A program made the position numbers and the translations under genes. From Subdoligranulum variabile (GTDB lineage Bacteria; Bacillota; Clostridia; Oscillospirales; Ruminococcaceae), in NCBI GenBank assembly GCA_003343905.1, contig QAKI01000057.1:154223-218222 (forward strand): DNA of 64,000 nt, in the 5' to 3' direction. This document shows, piece by piece, positions 57,674-64,000 of this stretch (positions within the stretch are counted from its first letter, which is position 1; each line of letters starts with the position of its first letter). Under the pieces are notes generated by a model. It did no database searches, was not told where the DNA came from, and worked only from the letters and a program-made list of their open reading frames with translations.

Positions 57674-58168
57674 ATGTCTGTCTATGGGGATAAAGCGTAT
57701 GAAGCCTTTTTCAAAGGGTACAACTGCAGTCAGTGTGTGGTGGTGGCGTTCGCCGCCGAGATGGGCCTGACCGAAGCCCAGGCGCTGAAGATGGCGTCGG
57801 GGTTCGGCGGCGGTTTTGGCCGTATGCGGGAGGTCTGCGGCGCGTTTTCCGGCATTACGCTGGTGTTCGGCGCACTGTATGGCAATACCGACCCCGCCTT
57901 CAAATCCCAGGTCTACACCGAAGTGCAGGCCCTGGCAAAAACCTACCGGGAGCGCAACGGCGGCAACAGCCTGATCTGCCGGGAACTGCTGAGCCTTGCC
58001 AAAGGCGAGTCCAGCCCGATCGCCAGCCCCCGCACAGCGGAATACTATAAAAAGCGCCCCTGCCCGGAACTGGTGCGGCTGGCCGCCGACATCATGGCCG
58101 AATATATGGCGCAGCACCCGCTGCCCGGCGCTACAGACAAGGAGGTAAACGACAATGCAACTGTATGA
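57674..58168 (+). CDS. C_GCAxxG_C_C family (redox-associated) protein
   Basis: A 164-residue protein of the C-GCAxxG-C-C family. Conserved cysteines: GYNCSQCVVVAF (Cys18 and Cys21), EVCGAFSG (about Cys55), ICRELL (about Cys100) and RPCPELV near the C-terminus. The GFGGGFGRMREVCGAFSG segment is the family core. These proteins are found near redox enzymes and are thought to bind a metal or carry a redox-active cysteine set; the reaction is unknown. The ATG at 57674 follows AAGGAGG. Its end overlaps the hydrolase gene by 14 bases. Confidence 0.88.
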   Translation: MSVYGDKAYEAFFKGYNCSQCVVVAFAAEMGLTEAQALKMASGFGGGFGRMREVCGAFSGITLVFGALYGNTDPAFKSQVYTEVQALAKTYRERNGGNSLICRELLSLAKGESSPIASPRTAEYYKKRPCPELVRLAADIMAEYMAQHPLPGATDKEVNDNATV

Positions 58169-58976
58169 AACTTTTCTGCCCGGCGGCGCCTGGCTGCGCG
58201 GCTGGGTGCGGGACAATACCGAAGCCATGCCCGAATATAATGTGCGCCCCGCGGTGCTGATCCTGCCCGGCGGCGGTTACCAGCGCTGCAGCGAACGGGA
58301 AAGCGACCCCGTAGCCGCGCAGTTCTTGGCGGCCGGGTATCAGGTGTTCATGCTGGATTACACGGTGGCGGACGCCCCCGGCAAAGCACCGCTGGGCTAT
58401 GCCCCGCTGACGGACGCTGCCCGGGCGCTGCTGCACCTGCGCCGCCATGCCGCCGAACTGCGGCTGGACCCGGCGCGGGTGGCGATCTGCGGTTTTTCGG
58501 CGGGCGGGCATCTGGCCGCCTGCACGGCGCTGCTTGCCGCCGACGTGGAAGCGGACCTGGGCCTGCAGGGCACGGAATCCCTGCGGGACGCCCAGCCCAA
58601 TGCCGTGGTCCTGAGTTACCCGGTCATCACCACCGGCCCGCTGACCCACGCCGGTTCGGCGGACAATCTGGCCGGGAACGACGCGGACCTGCGCGCGCGT
58701 TTCAGCCTGGAAAACCAGGTCGCCGGTGCGGGGGACCTGCCGCCGTTTTTCATCTGGCATACCGTCGCGGACGCGGCCGTTCCCGCGCAGAACAGCCTGC
58801 TGCTTGCCCAGGCCCTGCAACAGCACGGCGTCCCTTATGAACTGCACCTGTTCCCCACCGGCGGCCACGGCGGCAGCCTGTGCACCCGCGAAGTGGGCCA
58901 GCCCAGCGCCCATAACCGCGCCTGGATGCCGCTGGCGCTGGACTGGCTGGCCGATGTATTTGACTATCACCTGTAA
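58155..58976 (+). CDS. Alpha/beta hydrolase (acetyl-esterase / BD-FAE-like)
   Basis: A 273-residue cytoplasmic serine hydrolase. It has an oxyanion-hole segment LILPGGGYQRCSERE (about 35-49), the nucleophile elbow ICGFSAGGHLAA with Ser115, the acid region FIWHTVADAAVPAQNS, and the catalytic histidine in FPTGGHGGSL. The similarity is to bacterial acetylxylan or short-chain carbohydrate esterases. It is the second gene of a four-gene overlapping operon, so its substrate may be linked to the D-hydroxyacid enzyme that follows. Confidence 0.85.
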   Translation: MQLYETFLPGGAWLRGWVRDNTEAMPEYNVRPAVLILPGGGYQRCSERESDPVAAQFLAAGYQVFMLDYTVADAPGKAPLGYAPLTDAARALLHLRRHAAELRLDPARVAICGFSAGGHLAACTALLAADVEADLGLQGTESLRDAQPNAVVLSYPVITTGPLTHAGSADNLAGNDADLRARFSLENQVAGAGDLPPFFIWHTVADAAVPAQNSLLLAQALQQHGVPYELHLFPTGGHGGSLCTREVGQPSAHNRAWMPLALDWLADVFDYHL

Positions 58977-58990
58977 GGGGGAACTGTTCC

Positions 58991-59977
58991 GTGAAGATCT
59001 TCTTTTACACGCTGCGGCCGTTTGACGAACTGCCCTACTGCGAGCCCGCCCGCCGGAAATACGGCATCGACTACGCATGGACCGCCGACGCGCCCAACCC
59101 GGACAACCTCAAACTGGCCGAAGGCTGCGACGCTGTGAGCACCACCCCCTGCGAGGTCCGGCCCGAATATCTGGAAGCCTTTGCGGCCATGGGGGTCAAG
59201 TACCTGCCCTGCCGCAGCATCGGTTACGACCATCTTCCGCTGGACGCCGCCCGGCGGCTGGGCCTGCGCGTGAGCCACAGCCACTACCCGCCGGAGGGCG
59301 TAGCCAATTACACCATTATGCTGATGCTGATGGCCACCCGCAAGATGAACCAGATCATGCTGCGGGCCGCCGCGCAGGACTATTCCCTGCAGGGCAAGAT
59401 GGGCCGCGACCTGAGCAACTGCACCGTGGGCGTGATCGGCACGGGAAAGATCGGCAGCACCGTGATCCGGCATTTGGCGGGGTTCGGCTGCAAGCTGCTG
59501 GCCTACGACCTGCATCCCTGCGATGAGGTGCGTTCCCTGGCCGAGTACGTGCCGCTGGACGAACTCTACGCCCGCAGCGACGTGATCACGCTGCACCTGA
59601 ACGCCACGCCGGAAAACCGCCACCTGATCGACGACAGCGCCATCGCCCAAATGAAGCCGGGGACGCTGCTCATCAATACCGCCCGCGGCACGCTGATCGA
59701 CCCCGACGCGCTGGTGCGCGGGCTGGAAAGCGGCAAGCTGGGCGGCGCCGGGCTGGACGTGGTGGAGAACGAAAACGGCCTGTGCTACTACAACCGCTGC
59801 GGCGAAGCCCTGCCCAACCGGGAACTGAACCTGCTGCGCAGCTTCCCGAATGTGATCGTCAGCCCGCACACGGCGTTCTACACCGATGTGAACGTCGCCA
59901 GCATGGTGCAGTGCGCCTTTGAGGCCACCGCCGCGTTTGCCGCGGGCAAGCCCTATTCCTGTGAGGTGGCGTTATGA
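58991..59977 (+). CDS. D-isomer-specific 2-hydroxyacid dehydrogenase (D-lactate dehydrogenase/VanH-like)
   Basis: Interconverts a D-2-hydroxyacid and a 2-ketoacid with NAD(H). It has 328 residues. The catalytic-domain start is KIFFYTLRPFDELPY. CRSIGYDHLPLDAARRLGLRVSHS precedes the Rossmann domain with VGVIGTGKIGSTVIRHL (GxGxxG at about 150-155). The catalytic arginine lies in INTARGTLID, the glutamate in LDVVENENG and the histidine in VSPHTAF. D-lactate is the most probable substrate. It overlaps the next gene by ATGA. No van ligase genes are near. Confidence 0.88.
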   Translation: MKIFFYTLRPFDELPYCEPARRKYGIDYAWTADAPNPDNLKLAEGCDAVSTTPCEVRPEYLEAFAAMGVKYLPCRSIGYDHLPLDAARRLGLRVSHSHYPPEGVANYTIMLMLMATRKMNQIMLRAAAQDYSLQGKMGRDLSNCTVGVIGTGKIGSTVIRHLAGFGCKLLAYDLHPCDEVRSLAEYVPLDELYARSDVITLHLNATPENRHLIDDSAIAQMKPGTLLINTARGTLIDPDALVRGLESGKLGGAGLDVVENENGLCYYNRCGEALPNRELNLLRSFPNVIVSPHTAFYTDVNVASMVQCAFEATAAFAAGKPYSCEVAL

Positions 59978-60675
59978 TGGTGGAACCAGGCCGCGCCGGG
60001 GAATGCTGGGACCTGGGGCCTGCACTGGGGCCGGACGAGCCGTTCCCCTTTGTATGCGCGGGCTGCGGGGACTGCTGCCGCCACCGGCGGGACCTGGTGC
60101 TTTCGGGGTATGACCTGTACCGCATCGCGCGGCGGCTGCGGCTGTCCCCGCGTATCGTGGCGCGCGCTTTCTGCCGGGAGTACATCGCCCCGCAAAGCTG
60201 CCTGCCCACCTTCTGCCTGACGCCGGACCCCAAGACCGGCGACTGCCGCTTTTTTGAGGGCAACGCCTGCGTCATCCACGAAGCGCGCCCGCTGGCCTGC
60301 GCGCTGTACCCGTTGGGGCAAAGCATCGACCCCGCCACCGCCCGGACGGAATACCGCGCCCAGCTCCCCCTGTGCGGCGCGCGGCTGGAAGGTCGCACGC
60401 TGCGGCAATACCTGGAGGATTCCGCCGTTCTGGAACGCGCCGGGGCCGACGCCCGCTGGGCCGTGGTCTGCACGCAGATCTCGGAACGGCTGACGGCGGC
60501 GGGCGGCCGGGCGCACCCTCATTTTGCCGCCGCGGCGCGGCGTATCCAGAAAGCACTGTACCTTGCCTATGACCTGGGCGACGAATTTTACCCCCAGTTC
60601 CAGCGCAATGTCGAAGAACTGATGCCGCTGCTTGACCGCATGCTTTCCGCCCCGGCGGACAACAGCCCCCGTTGA
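59974..60675 (+). CDS. YkgJ family cysteine-cluster protein
   Basis: A 233-residue protein with a zinc/iron-chelating cysteine cluster: FVCAGCGDCC (Cys28, 31, 34, 35), then PTFCLTPDPKTGDCRFFEGNACVIHEARPLACALYPLG, which carries the remaining conserved cysteines of the YkgJ family (formerly UPF0153). The cluster probably binds Fe-S or zinc; the function is unknown. The C-terminal 100 residues are helical and specific. It is coupled to the dehydrogenase by ATGA and ends the operon 41 bases before a two-component system. Confidence 0.85.
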   Translation: MMVEPGRAGECWDLGPALGPDEPFPFVCAGCGDCCRHRRDLVLSGYDLYRIARRLRLSPRIVARAFCREYIAPQSCLPTFCLTPDPKTGDCRFFEGNACVIHEARPLACALYPLGQSIDPATARTEYRAQLPLCGARLEGRTLRQYLEDSAVLERAGADARWAVVCTQISERLTAAGGRAHPHFAAAARRIQKALYLAYDLGDEFYPQFQRNVEELMPLLDRMLSAPADNSPR

Positions 60676-60716
60676 CCGCACCGGGCAGCCAAACAAAAAC
60701 AAGGAGAACTTGATCC

Positions 60717-61418
60717 ATGAACCGTGTTTTGATCATAGACGATGACAAAGAACTTTGCGCCCTGATGAAAAAATGCGTGGAGCAGGAGAATCTGGCCGCG
60801 GTGGTGGCGCATAACGGCGTGGAGGGCCTGCGGCTGCTGGCCGAGAACAAAGACGCCTGCGCCCTGATCATTCTGGACGTGATGATGCCGGATATGGACG
60901 GGTTCCAGGTATTGCAGAAAATACGGGCGAAAAACAACGTGCCGGTGCTGATGCTGACCGCCAAAAGCGGCGAGGAGGACAAAGTGGCCGGCCTGCGGCT
61001 GGGGGCGGACGATTACCTGACCAAGCCTTTCAGCATCAACGAGCTGATGGCCCGCGTCAATTCCCTGATCCGGCGTTATACCACCTTGAACCCGGTGGCC
61101 GGGAACGAAGCCGCCACCATGCTGCTGAAGGATATGGTCATCGATAAAGTCAACCGGACGGTGACGGTCCAGAATCTTCCGGTCGAACTGACCGGCAAGG
61201 AATTTGACCTGCTTGTGTTCCTGGCGTCCAACAAGGGCCGCGTTTTTACAAAAAAGCAGATCTATACCCAGGTATGGGCCGAAGAATACGCCTTTGACGA
61301 CAGCAACATCATGTCGTTCATCAGCAAACTGCGCAAGAAGGTCGAGCCGAATCCAGACCAGCCCTTTTACATCCAGACCGTCCGGGGCGTGGGGTATCGG
61401 TTCAATAAGGAGGCATGA
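60717..61418 (+). CDS. OmpR/PhoB-type response regulator
   Basis: A 233-residue regulator. Receiver domain: acidic residues 8-10 (IDDD), phospho-acceptor Asp54 (IILDVMMPDMDG), Thr in LMLTAKS and Lys in YLTKPFS. The C-terminal winged helix has LTGKEFDLLVFLASNKGRVFT and the recognition region DSNIMSFISKLRKKV, ending VRGVGYRFN. It is followed by its kinase and then by an ABC transporter whose upstream region has four 11-bp-spaced repeats, its likely binding sites. The genes resemble lantibiotic-sensing systems. Confidence 0.93.
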   Translation: MNRVLIIDDDKELCALMKKCVEQENLAAVVAHNGVEGLRLLAENKDACALIILDVMMPDMDGFQVLQKIRAKNNVPVLMLTAKSGEEDKVAGLRLGADDYLTKPFSINELMARVNSLIRRYTTLNPVAGNEAATMLLKDMVIDKVNRTVTVQNLPVELTGKEFDLLVFLASNKGRVFTKKQIYTQVWAEEYAFDDSNIMSFISKLRKKVEPNPDQPFYIQTVRGVGYRFNKEA

Positions 61419-61420
61419 GC

Positions 61421-62344
61421 ATGGGCGTCAACTTTTGGCTGCTGCTGGCCTTAGTGGCCGCCCTGCTGGTGATCGCTTACCTGCTGGCAAAACTCCACCG
61501 TGTGCGGGAACAGCTTTGCTTAATCAAAGACGCGCTGGCAGACATCAAAGACGGGAACCTGAACCGCCGCGTGCTGGCGCGGGAAAGCGACCTGACGAAG
61601 CAGATTTGTTATGACATCAACGAGATCGCCATGAGCGGCCAAACGCAGCTTATCCAGCAGAAGCAGTCGGAACAGGCCTACAAGCGGCTGATGACGAGCC
61701 TTTCCCACGATGTAAAGACCCCGCTTGCCTCGTTGGGGGGGTATCTGGAAGCCGTGGAAAGCAAGATGGTGACCGGGGCCGAGCAGGAAGAATATATCCG
61801 GGTGGCGATGGAAAAGGCCCATCACCTGAAAGAGTTCGTGACCGCCCTGTTTGAATGGGTGAAGCTGGACGCCGGGGAGCAGATCTTCCATTTTGAGGTC
61901 TGCGACCTGAACGAACTTTGCCGCGATATTATGGCCGACTGGGTGCCGATGCTGGAAAACCACGGCCTTGCCTATGAGATCGAAATACCCGAAACCGAAT
62001 ACGCCACGCGGGTAGACCCCACCGCCTACACCCGTATTCTGAACAACCTGCTGCAAAACGTCCTGACGCACAGCGGCGCGGACCGGGTGACCCTGACCGT
62101 GACCGAAACCGAACAGCAGGCCAAAATCATCGTGGCCGATAACGGCAAAGGCATATCCGCCGCGGACCTGCCCCATATTTTTGAGCGGATGTACCGCTGT
62201 GACCATTCCCGTTCCGCCAAGGGCACCGGGCTGGGCCTTTCCATTGCAAAAGAACTGGTGAACGTCCACAAAGGGACCATCACCGCAGAGAGTAGCCCCG
62301 GCGCCGGGACCGCCTTTACCATCACACTTCCGAAAGCCCTGTGA
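61421..62344 (+). CDS. Sensor histidine kinase with short N-terminal anchor
   Basis: A protein of about 307 residues. One or two closely spaced membrane segments (about 4-22) with almost no external loop, then a HAMP-like stretch, the phospho-acceptor motif TSLSHDVKTPLASLGGYLEA (His96 from this start), N box NNLLQNVLTHS, G1 VADNGKGI, F box IFERMYR and G2 GTGLGLSIAKEL. The lack of a sensor domain is typical of kinases that sense together with an ABC transporter in peptide-antibiotic modules. I prefer the ATG at 61421, 7 bases after AAGGAGG, to the one at 61415. Confidence 0.92.
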   Translation: MGVNFWLLLALVAALLVIAYLLAKLHRVREQLCLIKDALADIKDGNLNRRVLARESDLTKQICYDINEIAMSGQTQLIQQKQSEQAYKRLMTSLSHDVKTPLASLGGYLEAVESKMVTGAEQEEYIRVAMEKAHHLKEFVTALFEWVKLDAGEQIFHFEVCDLNELCRDIMADWVPMLENHGLAYEIEIPETEYATRVDPTAYTRILNNLLQNVLTHSGADRVTLTVTETEQQAKIIVADNGKGISAADLPHIFERMYRCDHSRSAKGTGLGLSIAKELVNVHKGTITAESSPGAGTAFTITLPKAL

Positions 62345-62373
62345 CCGCCACAGGGCTTTTCCTGTGTGCAAAG

Positions 62374-62426
62374 CAAGGTAAAAACAAGATTCCGGCAAGG
62401 TTAGGGCAAGGTTGGCGGTTTATACT
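62374..62426 (+). repeat. Four 11-bp-phased direct repeats ahead of a -10 element
   Basis: CAAGGTA (62374-62380), CAAGATT (62385-62391), CAAGGTT (62396-62402) and CAAGGTT (62407-62413) start exactly 11 bases apart. A -10 TATACT lies at 62421-62426; no -35 is recognisable, and its place is taken by the third repeat. Such phased repeats are typical of OmpR-family regulators that activate a promoter. They precede the ABC transporter genes. Confidence 0.72.
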
Positions 62427-62494
62427 GGCATTGTGGCCGCAAAGGCCGGAACCCATACCTGCGGTGCTGCCGCACGGAAAGCGAGGAAACAAGC

Positions 62495-63418
62495 ATGCGC
62501 GATTATTTGATCGAAACCAAGAAGCTGACAAAACTGTACGGGGATCAGGCCGCCGTAAAAGACGTTGACCTGCACGTGAAAAAGGGGCGCATTTACGGGC
62601 TGCTGGGGCGCAACGGCGCCGGGAAAACCACCATCATGAAAATGATCCTGGGCCTGACGCCGATCACCTCCGGCGAAGTGGATGTATTTGGCCGGAACAT
62701 CAAAGGCCGCGAGAAGCGCGTCTACCCCCGCATTGGGGCCATCATCGAAACGCCCGGCTTTTACCCCAACCTGACCGGCACCGAAAACCTTGAGATCTTT
62801 GCCAAACTGCGCGGCACGCCCCGGCCGAACGCCGTCAGGAACGCGCTGGAAGTGGTGGGGCTGCCCTACCGGGACAAAAAGCTGTTCAGCAAGTATTCCC
62901 TTGGCATGAAGCAGCGGTTGGGGATCGCCAACGCCATCCTGCACGACCCGGAACTTTTGATCCTGGACGAACCGACGAACGGGCTTGACCCCATCGGCAT
63001 TGCCGAAATGCGGGACTTTATCCGGGATTTGAGCGTGGAACGCGGGAAAACCATCCTGATCTCCAGCCACATCCTTTCGGAAATTGCGCTTCTGGCGGAT
63101 GATATCGGCATTATAGACCACGGCGTTTTGTTGGAAGAAACCACCATGAAAGCCCTGGAACGGAAAAACCGAAAGTATATTCTGCTGCGGGTGAGCAATG
63201 TTTCAAAGGCCATGTTGATTTTGGAACAGGTACTCCATGTGACGGATTTTGCCATGTGCGACGGGCAGACCCTGTGCCTGTATGACACTTCCCTGGATAT
63301 GGCCGCCATCAACAAGACGCTTTTCATGCACGATGTGACGGTTATCAGTTCCCAACTCTGCAATGATACTTTGGAGGATTACTTCAAGCGAATCACAGGA
63401 GGAGAGGGCATTGCTTAA
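62495..63418 (+). CDS. ABC transporter ATP-binding protein, lantibiotic-protection/bacitracin type
   Basis: A 307-residue ATPase. Walker A LLGRNGAGKTTIMKM (about 37-51), signature KYSLGMKQRLGIANAI (about 135), Walker B LLILDEPTNGLDP (about 155), and the H-loop in ILISSHILSE. The C-terminal 90-residue extension is typical of the BcrA/EpiF/NisF class that exports or flips peptide antibiotics or works with regulatory kinases. It lies just downstream of a two-component system and its putative operator. Its stop overlaps the permease start by 8 bases. Confidence 0.92.
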   Translation: MRDYLIETKKLTKLYGDQAAVKDVDLHVKKGRIYGLLGRNGAGKTTIMKMILGLTPITSGEVDVFGRNIKGREKRVYPRIGAIIETPGFYPNLTGTENLEIFAKLRGTPRPNAVRNALEVVGLPYRDKKLFSKYSLGMKQRLGIANAILHDPELLILDEPTNGLDPIGIAEMRDFIRDLSVERGKTILISSHILSEIALLADDIGIIDHGVLLEETTMKALERKNRKYILLRVSNVSKAMLILEQVLHVTDFAMCDGQTLCLYDTSLDMAAINKTLFMHDVTVISSQLCNDTLEDYFKRITGGEGIA

Positions 63419-64000
63419 ACTGATACAGGTTGAATTTCTAAAGCTGCGCCGGAGAACATTTATCTGGCTCATGCTGTTGGCAGCCCTGTTTATGCCACTG
63501 GCCGCCGTGTTCTACTTTGCAAGCGTCAAGGGGACCGGCGTGGAACCCATTGAGTTTTACAAGTGGACGGCGTTCAGCTATACCCCGTGGATTATCCTGC
63601 CGGTGGTGCTGGGAATGTTGTGTACCATGCTGATGTATAACGAAAACCAGTATGATATGCTCAAACAGCTCTGGATTGTTCCGGTCAATAAAATGGCGTA
63701 CTTTTTCAGCAAATTTGCTGTGGTTCTGGTGTACTCGGTCTGCTTTATGCTGATTACCGCAGTCGCGTCTATCCTTACCGGCGTCCTGCCCGGTTATATT
63801 GCTTTTGACAGCGGAAGCGTCCTTTATCTTCTGCGGAAGTGTATGGAAATCTCTCTGCTGACTGCCTTTGCGATGCTGCCGGTACTGGCGGCTGCCGCAG
63901 CACAAAAGGGGTATATCCTTCCCGTCTGCCTGACGCTGGTTTATACATTCCTCGGCTTTATCCTCTTGATGGTGAATATGTACCTGCATCCGCTGTCCAG
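63411..64000 (+). CDS. ABC transporter permease, lantibiotic-immunity type; truncated by window edge
   Basis: The reading frame starts from a TTG at 63411, 8 bases after AGGAGG, and stays open to the right edge (196 codons). It begins KLIQVEFLKLRRRTFIWLML, the usual start of ABC-2 permeases of the MutE/EpiE/NisE type, and then shows alternating membrane segments (about residues 16-34, 55-75, 100-125, 150-190). It is coupled to the ATPase gene. Its base composition is visibly more AT-rich than that of the genes before it, which may hint at a module acquired by transfer. The rest of the operon lies outside the window. Confidence 0.85.
   Translation, partial: MLKLIQVEFLKLRRRTFIWLMLLAALFMPLAAVFYFASVKGTGVEPIEFYKWTAFSYTPWIILPVVLGMLCTMLMYNENQYDMLKQLWIVPVNKMAYFFSKFAVVLVYSVCFMLITAVASILTGVLPGYIAFDSGSVLYLLRKCMEISLLTAFAMLPVLAAAAAQKGYILPVCLTLVYTFLGFILLMVNMYLHPLS

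Noticed and set aside
1..64000. tRNA, rRNA, CRISPR arrays, insertion sequences, prophage or replication origin
   Set aside because: I looked for cloverleaf ends, regular spaced repeats, transposase or integrase motifs and dnaA-box clusters and saw none. The only tRNA-like structure is the end of tmRNA.

Overview
The window reads as chromosomal core sequence of a GC-rich member of the Firmicutes, most likely a gut Clostridia of the Oscillospiraceae/Ruminococcaceae type (Faecalibacterium, Gemmiger or Subdoligranulum relatives). This is inferred from the gene families and gene order (scpA-scpB, ffs-dnaX-ybaB-recR, smpB-ssrA, tepA-ftsK, Rex, LuxS, a split MetH), from strong Shine-Dalgarno sequences, and from consensus -35/-10 promoters embedded in GC-rich coding DNA. 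I see no tRNA or rRNA genes, no CRISPR array, no insertion sequence and no prophage. Almost all DNA is coding.

Layout. 1-2165 (minus): M50 protease, scpA, scpB and the start of a membrane protein, from one promoter. 2257-3984 (plus): rpmB, a DUF4250 protein and an orphan ATP-grasp ligase. 4079-9123 (minus): deoB followed by a YdcF protein, an esterase, a polytopic DUF6056-like protein and an isoprenylcysteine-methyltransferase-like protein. 9201-11553 (plus): pyk and luxS. 11664-12799 (plus): a MarR regulator with its own operator and a nitroreductase. 12983-18792 (minus): pta, two small proteins, then a two-component system with a membrane-anchored protein and a lipoprotein. 19030-22922 (minus): tmRNA, smpB, recR, ybaB, dnaX and the SRP RNA.

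The dominant feature is a minus-strand anaerobic cobalamin operon of about 20.6 kb (43470 down to 22895). It contains 18 biosynthetic genes plus two FecCD-type ABC transporters, one at each end. It is driven by one promoter at 43858-43886 and preceded by a cobalamin riboswitch with an intrinsic terminator. Immediately upstream on the same strand lie cobalamin users: metF, a separate MetH-reactivation protein and metH. Corrin ring assembly runs from CbiK to CbiA, CbiP and CbiB and then to nucleotide-loop assembly by CobU, CobS and CobT. A corrinoid adenosyltransferase, the enzymes for precorrin-2, dimethylbenzimidazole synthesis and CbiMNQO are not in the window.

The last part holds a ComEC-type metallo-hydrolase, ftsK and tepA (minus), rex and tdk (plus), an AraC regulator and htpG (minus, with tandem CIRCE-like elements). 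It continues with a plus-strand operon of a C_GCAxxG protein, an alpha/beta hydrolase, a D-2-hydroxyacid dehydrogenase and a cysteine-cluster protein. It ends with a two-component system plus a lantibiotic-protection-like ABC transporter, whose promoter carries four direct repeats exactly 11 bp apart. No wholly new defence or mobile system is evident. The most unusual signals are regulatory (the 11-bp repeat array, the tandem CIRCE, an SRP promoter inside a coding region, a possible leaderless gene) and a short CobU paralogue lacking the guanylylated-histidine region.
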